Assembly: GCF_030435805.1 (NCBI RefSeq)
Contig: NC_081305.1
Span: 55,834,001-55,898,000 of the forward strand
Length of the DNA stretch: 64,000 bases
Direction of reading: 5' to 3'
Origin: Mustela lutreola
Lineage: Eukaryota > Chordata > Mammalia > Carnivora > Mustelidae
Below are positions 1-11,045 of this stretch, in pieces. How positions within the stretch are numbered: position 1 is the stretch's first letter; each line of letters starts with the position of its first letter. The position numbers and the translations under genes were made by a program. The notes beneath the pieces were generated by a model, which saw nothing but the letters and a program-made list of their open reading frames with translations, was not told where the DNA came from and did not search any database.

Positions 1-177
1 TCACATGCCTCCCATATGACAGGATGAGAAGGGAATTTCACCTCTGTGGTATCCTCCACTCCAAAACAAAAAACAAAAAAACACCTCTATAATCCCTAGT
101 CAAGATAAAACACCAGATAAACAGAGGTGCAGTCTACAACATAAATGACCAGAATTCTTCAAAAATGCTAAGGTTGT

Positions 178-360
178 GGGGCGCCTGGGGGGGGGGGCGG
201 GTTCAGACAGTTAAGCGTGTACCTTTGGCTCAGGTCATGATCCTGGGGTCTTAGGATCGAGCCCCGCATTGGTCTCCCTGCTCAGTGTGGAGTCTGCTTC
301 TCCCTTCCCTCTGCCCCTCCTCGCCCCAACACAGGGGCGCCCCAAAAACTTTTTTAAGAA
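178..360 (+). mobile_element. CanSINE, old
   Basis: Head GGGGCGCCTGG, internal CTCAGGTCATGATCCTGGGGTC and a decayed tail. The G run after the head has expanded. It differs well from the younger copies. Confidence 0.85.
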
Positions 361-463
361 AAGTAACAAATGAAGATGTTACAACATGGGAATGAAAGGA
401 ATGATACAGAGGAATGGGAGAAACTGTTTCCTGTTGTTGCTGTAATAAATTACCACAAATTTA

Positions 464-654
464 GGGGAGCCTGGGTGGCTCAGTGGGTTAAAGCCTCTGC
501 CTTCTGCTCAGGTCATGATCCCAGGGTCCTGGGATCGAGTCCCACATCAGGCTCCCTGCTCAGCGAGGAGCCTGCTTCCCTCCCACCTCCCACCTGCCTC
601 TCTGCCCACTTGTGATCTCTGTCTGTCAAATGAATAGATAAAATCTTTTTAAAA
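464..654 (+). mobile_element. CanSINE with 16-base target duplication
   Basis: Full-length tRNA-Lys-type SINE ending in AAATCTTTTTAAAA. The flanks AATTACCACAAATTTA (448-463) and AATTACTACAAATTTA (655-670) match at 15 of 16 bases. Confidence 0.93.
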
Positions 655-1015
655 AATTACTACAAATTTAGTGGCTTGAAACCAAGCAAATGTATTCTCA
701 TTCTGTTTTGGTACCCAGTGGTCTACCACTGGGAGAGGGAGAAGCAGGGTCGCAGCTGAGCAGGGAGCCCCACTGTGCCAGTGTCCCAAGGAAAAGAGTG
801 GGGCTGAGAGTTGCACGTGGTGTTACCCCCAAGGTGGTCAGTTGGTTGGGGGAGTCACCAAAACCTGGAGACAAGGTCTCCATGAGCTAGGGAGTGGCAA
901 GATTCAGGATTTATCTTGTAAAACAGAAAAGGGGTGTGGTTTTGGAAAAGACAATCTAGTTACAAGTTAGGTTTTTGTAGGATAATTTGTGGGGATATTG
1001 AAATTACTAGGGATT

Positions 1016-1211
1016 GGGGTGCCTGGGTGGCTCAGTGGGTTAAAGCCTCTGCCTTTAGCTCAGGTCATGATCCCAGGGTCCTGGGATCGAGCCCCACATC
1101 GGGCTCAGCAGGGAGCTTGCTTCCCTTCCTCTCTCTCTGCCTGCCTCTCTGCCTGCTTGTGATCTGTCAGGTGAATAAATAAAATCTTAAAAAAAAAAAA
1201 AAAAGAAAAAA
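1016..1211 (+). mobile_element. CanSINE with perfect 16-base target duplication
   Basis: Complete SINE with a long A-rich tail. GAAATTACTAGGGATT occurs at 1000-1015 and again at 1212-1227 without a mismatch, so the insertion is probably young. Confidence 0.95.
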
Positions 1212-1378
1212 GAAATTACTAGGGATTAGGACAGTAGCTTTAGAATGAAGGATAGAGAACCTGGATCTAAAATCTTCCATGAAAGAGCTGGAGTGGCCAG
1301 AGGGAAAGGGGTAAGTTCAGTAGGGAAGGAGGGGGAAGTGTGTGTGGGTAGCTTGAGGTTCAAAAGAGCTGAGGGAGG

Positions 1379-1449
1379 GGGCGCCTGGCTGGCTCCGTAG
1401 AGCATGCAACTTTGGGCGTCGTAGAGCTTACATAATTAAATAAAAAAAA
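1379..1449 (+). mobile_element. CanSINE fragment
   Basis: Only the head (GGCGCCTGGCTGGCTC) and an A-rich tail with a deleted middle remain. Confidence 0.6.
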
Positions 1450-1772
1450 GTCAGAGTTGCTAAGGGAGGAAGAATGGATGGTCTGGAAGTGGCAAGGAGG
1501 AGTAGCCATTGCAGATAGGAGGGTGTAAGACAAGGCAGCAAGAAGGACAGACCAGTTCACACAGAGTTCAGAGACCCACAAGGAGAGGGGTCTCTCTGTG
1601 GTCTCTGAGAATGACAGAAACATAGACACTGACAAAGGGAGGAGCGAGACCCAGAGAAAGGGACTCAGAAATCCAGAGGGATGGTGACACAGCTTCCCAG
1701 AAATTGCAGATGGAGGAGAAAGAGTGCCAGCATTCACAGGGAGTCATAACCTTGGTGTTTCTCTGCACTTGC

Positions 1773-1787
1773 CCAGCAGAGGGCGCT
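1773..1787 (+). promoter_or_regulatory. Candidate CTCF site
   Basis: CCAGCAGAGGGCGCT fits the 14-base core consensus CCASYAGRKGGCRS at every position. Occupancy cannot be judged from sequence. Confidence 0.6.
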
Positions 1788-2679
1788 CGGGACACCCCCC
1801 CATTCCTATGAGTCCCGGTAACCGTTAATCCCCACCACTTCCCCCCAAGCCTATCAGATGGGGCTATTTTTGCGCGGTGTCATAGGACACCGGTGACTAG
1901 AAGGCCATCGTCTGTCTGTCCTTTGGTCCCTTCGAGTGACCCTGCGTCATCTACCCAGCCCACCCCACCCCCACCTGTTCCTGGCAGGCCCGGCCTCCTT
2001 CTCCGCTACCCAGGGCTCTAGCTCACGCTTCGCTGGGTCTCCGAATTCTTACCGAGAATACAGGTGGACAAGACCTTGGCGAGGGAACGGGGTGTGGGGC
2101 ACACATGATCATGGCTTGCAGCTGCTGTGGGGTCTCCAGGACGGGACAACCACCAGGGCAGTGGCAGAGCCGACCTACAGTTACGGTGAGATACGACTTG
2201 AGAGACCCTGAGTCTTCAAGCGCCTGAGGCGCTTGAGACAGAAACTCGCAATACTAAAGGAATACAGGAAAAGAGACCCAAGGGGAGCCTCAGGGAAACC
2301 CAGGGACAGAGATACAGAGTGCTAAGAGATAATGAAAAGAGATCCCAGCAGAGGGGAGAGATAGAGACCAAGGGAGACAGATAAACTGAGACGAGCCCCT
2401 AAGAAAGAGTCAAAGGCGGAGATCCAGGGACCAAGGCACAGACAACTGACAGACACATACACCCCGAATAGAGAGTCCTCTAGAATGGCAAAACTCAGAG
2501 ATAACTGACCGATAGAGATACCCAGAGAAACAGCCCTTGACAGAGACTTAAAATGAAGACATAGGCAGCCGCAGAGACATACAGATGACTAGAAAGATGT
2601 GGAAGTTTGTGACTCCAACAGAGGGGCTCAGATATTCGTAAAAAAGACACGAGAGACACATGGGAAACCCGGAGAGACG

Positions 2680-3560
2680 CGGGGCCAAGGGAAAGGGGAC
2701 TGGAGAGCCTGATGGGCGCGGGGAACTGCGGCTGGGGGGAAGGGGAGGGCACCCCGGCAGAGGGCGCACAGCCGCCCTCTGCCCCGCCGGGGTCAGGCGC
2801 CCCCTCCCCCGCGCCCTGGCCGGACGGCCGGGCTATTTTTACGCGTGGACACCGGACACCAGACTGGGGCGGCGGCGGCGGCGGCCGAGGCGGGGCCGGG
2901 CCGGGCCGGGTCGGGCGTCGGGGCCACACGTCCGTCCGCGGGTCGCCGGGGCTGCGCGCGCCATGGAGCCGCGTTGCCCGCCGCCGTGCGGCTGCTGCGA
3001 GCGGGTGGTGCTCAACGTGGCCGGGATGCGTTTCGAGACGCGGGCACGCACCCTGGGCCGCTTCCCGGACACGCTGCTAGGGGACCCGGCGCGCCGCGGC
3101 CGCTTCTACGACGGCGCGCGCCGCGAGTACTTCTTTGACCGGCACCGGCCCAGCTTCGACGCCGTGCTCTACTACTACCAGTCGGGCGGGCGGCTGCGGC
3201 GGCCCGCGCACGTGCCGCTCGACGTCTTCCTGGAGGAGGTGGCCTTTTACGGGCTAGGCACCGCGGCGCTGGCGCGCCTGCGTGAGGACGAGGGCTGCCC
3301 CATGCAGCCAGAGCGCCCCCTGCCCCGCCGCGCCTTCGCACGCCAGCTCTGGCTGCTTTTCGAGTTCCCCGAGAGTTCGCAGGCCGCGCGCGTTCTCGCC
3401 GTCGTCTCCGTGCTAGTCATCCTCGTCTCCATCGTCGTCTTCTGCCTCGAGACGCTGCCAGACTTCCGCGACGACCGCTACAACCCGGGGCTCGCTGCGG
3501 TAGCGGCTGCCGGCCCGGTGAGGGGGGCGGAGCCTGGGTGGAGAAAGGCGGGGCTTGGGA
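2680..3560. promoter_or_regulatory. KCNA7 CpG-island promoter and first exon
   Basis: The stretch is very rich in G+C with dense CpG, from just before the 5' UTR into the first intron. At 2833-2841 there is CTATTTTTA, a MEF2-like core, about 120 bases before the start codon, which would suit a muscle channel gene. A CTCF-like GCAGAGGGCGC lies at 2756-2766. No consensus TATA box is evident. The transcription start cannot be fixed from sequence alone. Confidence 0.6.
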
Positions 3561-5268
3561 GGAGCCGAGCCGGGGTGGGGGTACGGGGAGGCGGGGCCTC
3601 CCGGGAAGGAGGGGCCCGACTGTGGGTGGGCGGGCACCGAGGGGCTTGTCACGATACCTGCCCGTGATGAGTGGGGCTAGGGGCTCGAGAGGTGTGCAAC
3701 CTAGGGACAGGGCCTGACCGGGGGAATCAATCTTTTAAAGGCGGGCTGGGGGCGGGGAAGGGATAGCCTCATGGGGGCGGGGCCCGAGGATCTAAGCAGG
3801 CGAATCTGCCAATCACAGGGCAGGGTTGAGACAAGGGCGGGAGGGCAGGAAGACCCCTACTTTAAGAAATGAAGCTGAGGGCTGAGAGACCTAAAAATCA
3901 GGGGTCTGTGCGGCTGGCAGTAACCAATAGAAAGACGGGCTAGAGGTGGTGAGAGTGGAGCTTGAGGGAGCTGGAGACAGAGGACCCAGGTGGGAGGAAT
4001 CAGTCACAAAGTGGGGCTGAGAGGGCCCTGAGAGCCAGGGCCACAGGGCTTGGTGAGCAAACAAGGTGTTTAGCCATTGTAGTCTGGGCTTCTAGGGGCT
4101 GGTTAGGGAGGGCAGAGCACAAGGAAGCATGACCTGGGTGGTGACCCTCCCCATCTGGAAAATCAAAGCTGGGAGTGGGACTTTGGATGGAGCCTCACTC
4201 AGGAGACCTCACTTTAAGGAGCCCCCCCCCCCCCCCCCAGTGAAGGATCAGGGACCATATAAGGTCAGCCGCACAGGCATGATCCCTAGAGCTCTGGAAA
4301 GGGATCTAGGACAGCTGGGTCACTGGAGGCCTGGGGGCAATGACTGCTGACCAATTTGTATGGAAGTAGTTGCACATTTGAATCACAAATGTGGCTGTTC
4401 ATGTGTGTCCCAGCCCTGGTGTGGTCCTCTCTGAACCCCTTCCTCCCTGCAGTTCCCCGCTCGGCTGAATGGCTCCAGCCCAGTGCCCGGACCCCTGTCT
4501 CGCATGCCCTTCGATGACCCGTTCTTTGTGGTGGAGACGTTGTGTATCTGTTGGTTCTCCTTCGAGCTACTGGTGCGCCTGGTGGCCTGCCCGAGCAAGG
4601 CGGCCTTTTTCAAGAACGTGATGAACCTCATCGATTTTGTGGCCATCCTACCCTACTTTGTGGCGCTAGGCACCGAGCTAGCCAGGCAGCGGGGTGTAGG
4701 CCAGCCGGCCATGTCCCTGGCCATACTACGAGTCATCCGTCTAGTACGTGTCTTCCGAATCTTCAAGTTGTCCCGGCACTCAAAGGGCCTGCAGATCTTG
4801 GGCCAGACGCTACGGGCCTCCATGCGTGAGCTGGGTCTCCTCATCTTCTTCCTCTTCATCGGTGTGGTCCTCTTCTCCAGCGCAGTCTACTTCGCTGAGG
4901 TCGACCGGGAAGACTCCCATTTCACCAGCATCCCTGAGTCCTTTTGGTGGGCGGTGGTCACCATGACCACAGTTGGCTATGGAGACATGGCACCCGTCAC
5001 TGTGGGTGGCAAAATAGTGGGCTCCCTGTGCGCCATCGCTGGAGTGTTGACCATTTCCCTTCCTGTGCCGGTCATTGTCTCCAACTTCAGCTACTTTTAC
5101 CACCGGGAGACAGAGGGTGAAGAGGCTGGGATGTACAGCCATGTGGACACGCAGCCGTGTGGCCCACTGGACGGCAAGGTCAATGGGGGGTTGATGGATG
5201 GGGAGATGCCTGAGCTACCACCTCCACTCTGGGCCCCCCCTGGGAAACACTTGGTCACTGAAGTGTGA
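2963..5268 (+). CDS. KCNA7: KCNA7, voltage-gated potassium channel Kv1.7
   Basis: Shaker-family voltage-gated K+ channel alpha subunit; tetramers in the plasma membrane carry delayed-rectifier current, in the family mainly in muscle and heart. Coding exons 2963-3517 and 4453-5268, joined in phase 0 through GTGAGG and CCCTGCAG, give 456 residues, the human length. Visible parts: cytoplasmic T1 tetramerisation domain (about 14-110), S1 near 146-166 at the end of exon 1, S2-S3, S4 with [13 protein letters not shown] arginines, S5, pore signature TVGYGD at 358-363, S6 with PVPV hinge, and a C-terminal TEV that fits a class I PDZ ligand. The start has a good context (GCCATGG) and begins [12 protein letters not shown] as in human. 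An NGSS glycosylation sequon lies in the S1-S2 loop. Exon 1 sits in a CpG island. Identification is essentially certain. Confidence 0.98.
3518..4452 (+). other. KCNA7 intron
   Basis: Single 935-base intron of KCNA7. It is GC-rich near the donor and holds a C homopolymer at about 4221-4238. No repeat element or extra exon is recognisable. Confidence 0.9.
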
Positions 5269-5389
5269 GGGACAGTTGAGGTCTGCAGGACCTCATGTTT
5301 CCTTGGAGGGAGGGAGGGAGGGGTAGAAGGGAAGGTTAGGGGGAGGGGGTTGGATTTAGGAAGAACTAGGTTAAGTGGTAATGAGTTGG

Positions 5390-6130
5390 GGAACACTGAG
5401 TCTTGTTGGGTCTTGAGCTGTGGTTTGGTAGCTCCCGTGGGTACTTCCTTAATTGACGGTGAATGGCCACGAGTTATAATGAGTTGATGGGGAGGCTCCT
5501 TTGGTTTGTACTACACTGGGTTGTGCAAGACTTACGGAGTCTTTCATGGTAAATGTTGAGACAGATTTGGTCACATAGTTTTGTTTTTTAGGTCCTTGTT
5601 GGGCTGGGCTGTGTTGTTGAGTTGGATGAGTCTTGTCCAATTGCATTGTGCAGGATTCTGTAGTTTTATGAGTCCCCTAGGGCCATTTTGGATCAAGTTA
5701 GGTGGTCACCCACGGCATTGTTGGGACTGAGTGCGTGTTCATGCATGGTGTTGTGGAGTTGAGTTGAGACATGTTGAAAATTTTGTGGCTTTGTGATTCT
5801 TCTAGGGCTATGTTTTTTTAGGTTCTGTGAACTTGTGAGTCACGTAGAAATACAAAGAGTCAAGTGATTGAATGTGAGCTTTCTAGGTCATGTTAGGGTA
5901 AGCCAGGGTGTGTATGATGGTCTGAGTCTTTCAGGGTTCTGTTGGGTTGAATTGTGTAGAGTAATGTAGCTGGAAGTTTTGAGGGGCTACACTGAGATGA
6001 ATCATATCAAACTATATAACCATATGAGTCTCGTAGGGGTATGCTGAGGTGAATTACCCCAGGTTGTGTCATTGTGAGTCCTGTAGGAATGTTAGGTTGA
6101 ATTGGACTGTGCGTATGGGCTCCACTGGGC
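5390..6130. repeat. Degenerate tandem repeat, about 42-50-base unit
   Basis: TGAGTC-like boxes followed by (C/G)TAGGG recur at 5627, 5669, 5793, 5835, 5875, 5923, 6025 and 6075. Spacings are 42, 124, 42, 40, 48, 102 and 50 bases, which are roughly one, two or three units. Units are much diverged. Confidence 0.6.
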
Positions 6131-6489
6131 CATGTTGGTTTGTTTTGCATTTAATGGTAGCACCAGGACCCAAGAATAACAACACTGGGGAAGAATCATG
6201 TATCAGGGAGAAAGTGTGGCATTAGGGACTCTGCAAGACAAACAACCGACTTGCCCAGTGTCATTTACTGTAAGGGGTGGGGCTGAGTGCTGAACCCCCA
6301 GATTTAGTTGTTTGTGCAGAGGGCCTCCGGGTGAGCTAGGAAGATGTAGACAGTCCTTCCATTTACTCTACACCCGCTTCATTTTGCCATTCATACCCTC
6401 TCTACTTGTCCTCCCCTACAGTTTTTCTTCTAACCATGGAGCTCAGAGCTGCAAGGGAAGGGGAAAGGGGAAGAATCTGTACTTTGTAC

Positions 6490-6890
6490 AGGCATGATGG
6501 GAGAGAAGGGGACAAAAACCCAAATGAGGGGACAGAGACCTGGAAGTGATAAAGACTCAGAGAAAGAGAGAGATAGAAACCCAGAAGAGAGGGAGCAAAG
6601 ACCCAAAGAGGGAGGAAGAGAGATTTAGGGAGAAGGAAACAAGGACAAAGACCCAAAGAGATGGGGAGATGGAGACCCAGAGGAGGGGGGTCAGAAACTC
6701 CAAGGAGAAAGAGAGATAGAGACCAAGAGTGGGACATGGAAATGGGGGTGTGTGTGTCAGACACCTGGAGAGGGACAGGCACCAGAGCTGGAGCCAAACC
6801 AGGGCACTCCCGGAGAAAGAGAACCAAAAAAGGAATAGAGAGAAAAAAATCCGTGCCTCTGAACCCAAGAGATATGCAGAGTCTTTCTTC
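6490..6890. repeat. Purine-rich AGAGACCCA-type low-complexity tract
   Basis: Imperfect reiterations of AGAGACCCAAAGAG and GGGGACAGAGACC. The opposite strand stays open for 175 codons only because of this composition. Confidence 0.6.
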
Positions 6891-8224
6891 TACAGAATCA
6901 CAAAGGGATCCCAAATCAGGGAACCCCACCCTATCCTCCCACAGCTCAGGAAGAATGTCAGGTAAATTTGGGAGCTCTATTTTCCAGGGGAGAAACTAGA
7001 GTCTTAGGGCAGGGGAGTAGCTTCCTGGGGTCCCATGGCACTTCCCAGGAGCTGGGGTTTATGGCAGGCTGTCCGACTCCCCCTGTCCCATCAGCCTGCA
7101 GGTGTCCTCCGGCCGAGTTTCTCTAGAACCAAGAAACTGAGGCTCAGAGGGTAGGGTGGGATCCAAGGCAGGAAGCCAAACGTTTTCAGGCGGCTTTCAG
7201 TACCAAAAGGGCATTTGGAGGAGGAGAGGAGAGGAGAATGCCTCAATCACGAACACCTAGAGGGCTTCCTACGTGCCAAAACATCATCTGAAGTCCTTTA
7301 CTTTTATTAATTTATTAAAACCAGTGGTTTACAGAGTGGTGGTGTTTTTATTTTCAGCTATTGGCCCCTCCCTTTTTGGGTCCAGTGAAATCTTACTTTG
7401 ATGCGGTGTGGTTCCTCCGAGGGGACCTGGTCTGAGGGACACACACGTCCACGGAGTCCTTCTTGGTGACTCAGAATGCAGCTACGGAATTCAGTCTGGA
7501 AACCCGTGATTTAATCCAACTCCCTTTTTTATACAGAGTGACAGTAGAAGGGACAGATGGTGGGAAGAGTTTGATCAAGGTTGAAAGCCATAGAATCTGT
7601 AGGTGGTCCCTTCCCTCTGAAATGGAAAGTCACATCTGGAGACAGAAATGGAGATAGACCCCCTCACGGTGACAGACACAAGGCAGAGTCTGGGTCCCAG
7701 CAGAGACTCGAAGAGGAGGAGACACATGCAGAGAGGAACCAAGACCTGGAGAGATGACACTGAAGGGGCAAAGGGAGAGCAGGAGGGCAGTGACCTAGGA
7801 GGGGGGAGTCAGAGACCCCCTCCAGAGATCTGCAGAAGCTGGGAAGCCAACCAGAGAGGAGAGGTCAGAGATCCAGAGAGAGGGAGCGGGGCTAGAGGCC
7901 CAGAGAGGGAGAGGGGGACAGAGACTGGTCTACTTTTCTTTGAAAACTTACCTGTGTGACCCCATCAGAGACCAGAAGTCACATAGAGTGTCTCTGGTAG
8001 GGAGTGGGACCTGTTGGGTGCTTAGGGATGGGGTTGGGGGGAAGTGTGGAGAGGTCAGGGAAGTAACCCCAGGGGACACTCAGACTGGGAAGTGCCCCTC
8101 CTCCACCCTCAGTAAACAACCCACAGCTACCTTCCACAGCCTCCTACGTTGCCTTTGCCTTGGCGGGGACTGGGAAAAGGAGAGGGGAACACCCTAATCC
8201 GGGGACACCCTTCCTGCCACCTTG

Positions 8225-8355
8225 CCATGCTATATTTAGGCTGATGGAGGGGTATGGGATGACCCCCTGCCCCTCCCAAGATGGATATCAGCTTTCCTCC
8301 TAAAATAGCTCTGGGGGAGGGGTGGAGGGCCTGGGACTCTAATTCCATCTGACCT
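8225..8355. promoter_or_regulatory. Candidate MEF2-type regulatory module
   Basis: CTATATTTAG at 8230-8239 matches YTAWWWWTAR fully. A CCTAAAATAG CArG-like word at about 8299-8308 and an E-box CATCTG at 8346 follow within 120 bases. Between two genes that are expressed in muscle in other mammals this may be an enhancer; that is inference. Confidence 0.35.
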
Positions 8356-8877
8356 CAGTCTGTCTGAGGATCTCTCTCTTCTCACTGGGTCTCTGTCCCC
8401 CTTCTGGGATTGTGTCCCCTTCTCTCAAATGTCAAGTGTCTTTCCTCTCTCTAGGTTTTTGTCCCCCCCCTTTTCTCTCCATTTCTGTGCCTTTCCCATC
8501 TCCCTTTGTCACTCATTTTTTTTTTCCTCCAAGCAGGTCGTTGTGTTCCCACATCAAATCCTTGTCTATCTCTGAGTCCTATAATACCTTGAATTTCTCT
8601 TATCTGAGTTCAGGACAGACCCTCTCCCCAGTCCCCACCCAGGAAATTCCAGCAGAGGGGACTCTGTGGGAGAACACCCCCAACACCATATCCACTGTCT
8701 CCCAGGGCCTGGGGCCTTATCGCTGCCCAAGTCCAGCTGGTTAATGTCTGGCCTAGAGCTCCTGGGAAAGTGGGGATGAGAGCAGAGGGTGGGAATCTGC
8801 CCAGAGATTGACACTTAATTGGCAACACAACGCAAAGAAATCTCAGGCCCAGACTCCCGGCTCTAAGGAAAAGAGGG

Positions 8878-9110
8878 AGCTGCTGTCAGGACTCCTAGGT
8901 CTGAGGGAGGAGGGGGTTGGGGTGAGAACTCCTGAGTCTGAAGAAGGAGGGGCTGGGGTCGGATCCCGACTCCTGGGTCTGAAGGAGGAAGGGACTGGGG
9001 GTGCCCAGACTCCTGATTCTGAGGGAGGAGGGGCTGGGGATGAGAACTCCTGGGTCTGAGGGAGGAGGGGCTGGGGGTCAGAACTCCTGGGTCTGAGGGA
9101 GCAGGGGGCT
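8878..9110 (+). repeat. GC-rich minisatellite (CTGAGGGAGGAGGGG unit)
   Basis: Five to six units of roughly 35-40 bases of the form ACTCCTGGGTCTGAGGGAGG followed by AGGGGCTGGGG. The same unit recurs at 9640-9850, in the SAXO3-like introns, in RUVBL2 intron 1 and in BAX intron 3. Confidence 0.75.
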
Positions 9111-9129
9111 GGCGCCTGGCCTCCCGGAG

Positions 9130-9480
9130 CTGAGACGGGCCAGTTGCTGAGCGAGCCAGGCCGGCCTTCCGAGGTGCCGGCACGCGTCTGGAAGGCGGGA
9201 TCCCCCGGCCCCTCCTCCGCCGTCGGGCACCGCCCCGCCCCCGCCCCCGCCCCCGTCCGGGCCAGCCGGAGAGTGTGCGGCGAGGAGCCGGCGGGCGAGC
9301 TGGCGTCCTTGCAGCCGACGAGCGGGAGGAGGAGCCGCGCTGCGCTAGGGGCAGCGGAGAAGCCGAAGCGGGCGCCCCAGGTAAGAGCCTCCGCGCCTCC
9401 TCCCCCGGGATTCCGGCGGCTGGGTCGCCCTGCCCCCGGGTAGGGAGGGACGGGGGCGGGGCCAGAGGGGGCGGGGCTTG
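9130..9480 (+). promoter_or_regulatory. NTF4: NTF4 CpG-island promoter and probable noncoding exon 1
   Basis: Dense CpG and CCGCCCCCGCCCCCG Sp1-like boxes surround a strong splice donor, GCCCCAG then GTAAGAG, giving an exon end at 9380. This suits the 5' untranslated exon of NTF4, whose coding exon starts with a splice acceptor at 11542. The exon's 5' edge is not determinable. Confidence 0.55.
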
Positions 9481-10635
9481 GCGGAGGAAACTGAGGCAGG
9501 AGCGAAGTCCTCCAGACATGCCGCCGGTTACCCCCAGAGGGGTCTCAGGAGACCATTCCCCCAGCTCAGATCTTCTTTGGGAGGAGGGCTTTGGGAGTTC
9601 GTAATTCTGGATACCTGGGGAAGAGAGCCCTGAACTCCAGAGCTCCCAGGTCTGAGGGAGGAGGGCGCTGGGGGTCTGGACTGCTCGGGCTTTCAGGGAG
9701 GAGGGTGCTGGGCTCCTGGACGCCAGCACGTGAGAGAGGGAGCTGGAGATCTAGACTCCTGAAGGAGGAGGAGGCGGGGAACCAGGACTTTCGGGTCTGA
9801 GTGAGGTGGCGGCCGGGAACAGGGACTTCTGGTCTGAGTGAGGAGGTAGCTGACTTCTGGTCCTGGTTGGATCGGCATCGTTGGGTCTCTTCACACCCTT
9901 CTTTCCATTTCCCCATCTCGGAGCCAAGGCAGGCAGCCACTCCAGGTATGTGCGGTAGACGTCTTGGACGGGCCCCGGCCTGTCCTGTGAGGATAGAACA
10001 TTCCAGGAAGCAGCCTCAGGAACCCAGGGCTTCTTGAGTGTGGGCCCTCAGGGACCCGGGTGTCCAGACCAGCGCCACCCCCACCCTGTCTGGGAGATGA
10101 ATGGGCCGTGGAGGATGTAATCTTTTCCAGCCTCCTCTATCCTCCCCCCTCCGCCCCCACCCTCCTAACTCCCGCCTCTCTCCTCACCTCCCCCATCTGC
10201 TTCCCATCCCAGCCAGGAGCCATCACCTGGTCAGGGAAGGGGCCTCTGGGAAGGGGGCGCGGCCTTGACTCTTGGGTACCCTGCACTTTAAGAGGAACGC
10301 TGGGAAGGGGAGTGCTCAGGCCTCCTCCCCCACTTGCTCACACAACCTGCCTGTTCCCTTCTTCCCCTAGGTGGCTGCCCCTTCCCTCTCCTGAGATGTC
10401 AGGAAAGGGGGGACCACCTGTGTCCCCCACAGGGGCCCCCCAGAGCCTGGGGGCCCCCAGCACTGGAGCCTGGAGGTGGACGGGGTGCTGACAGGTCTGG
10501 TAACCACCTGATGCTTCCTACTTCTCTCCACACCACTTTCCCAGAACCACAGACTTCCAGAATATTGCAGAGAAACTGTAGGGTCCACGCCCTCACCACT
10601 ATCTCCCAGCCGCTGGTTCCTTCCTTCCTTCCTCT

Positions 10636-10864
10636 TTTTTCTTTTTCTTTTTTTTTTTTTTTTTTAAGATTTTATTTATTTATTTGTCAGAGAGAGAGAG
10701 GGAGAGAGAGCAAGCACAGGCGGACAGAATGGCAGGCAGAGGCAGAGGGAGAAGCAGGCTCCCCGCCGAGCAAGGAGCCCGATGTGGGACTCGATCCCAG
10801 GACACCGGGACCATGACCTGAGCCGAAGGCAGCTGCTTAACCAACTGAGCCACTCAGGCGTCCC
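10636..10864 (-). mobile_element. CanSINE
   Basis: Poly-T start, AAGATTTTATTTATTTATTT, and the reverse-complement head GAGCCACTCAGGCGTCCC. Confidence 0.93.
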
Positions 10865-11045
10865 TCTTTTTTTTTTTAAGATTTTATTTACTTGTCATAG
10901 AGAGCTCGCACAAGCAGGGAGAGCGGCAGGCAGAGGAAGAACCAGGCTCCCACTGAGCAAGGAGCCCGAGTTGATCCCAGGACCTTGGGATCATGACCTG
11001 AGCCAAAGGCAGATGCTTAACCAACTGAGCCACTCAGGTGTTCCC
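10865..11045 (-). mobile_element. CanSINE, abutting the previous copy
   Basis: A second SINE in the same orientation starts directly after the first, ending GCCACTCAGGTGTTCCC. One probably landed in the tail of the other. Confidence 0.92.

Larger units (their letters stand above)
1..2660. other. Upstream of KCNA7: SINEs, purine-rich tract, CTCF-like site
   Basis: No gene seen. The first 1.45 kb holds four CanSINE copies listed separately. From about 1590 to 1720 and 2210 to 2660 the sequence is a decayed AGAGACCCAGAG-type purine-rich tract. A CTCF-type motif lies at 1773 and a CTATTTTT element at 1863. Confidence 0.7.
5269..9130. other. KCNA7-NTF4 intergenic region
   Basis: No coding gene. 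The first kilobase, possibly including the KCNA7 3' UTR, is a degenerate 42-50-base tandem repeat (5390-6130). A purine-rich AGAGACCCA-type tract follows at about 6490-6890 and again at 7620-7930. A MEF2-type module lies near 8230. A CTGAGGGAGGAGGGG minisatellite runs from about 8880 to 9110. No clear AATAAA for KCNA7 is seen close to its stop. Confidence 0.7.

Noticed and set aside
6402-6929. 175-codon minus-strand open frame
   Set aside because: Complement of AGAGACCCA-type low complexity, giving a Leu/Ser/Phe-rich peptide without domain features.
8863-9729. 288-codon minus-strand open frame
   Set aside because: Runs through the CTGAGGGAGGAGGGG minisatellite and the NTF4 CpG island; the peptide is Pro/Ser/Arg simple sequence with no family look.
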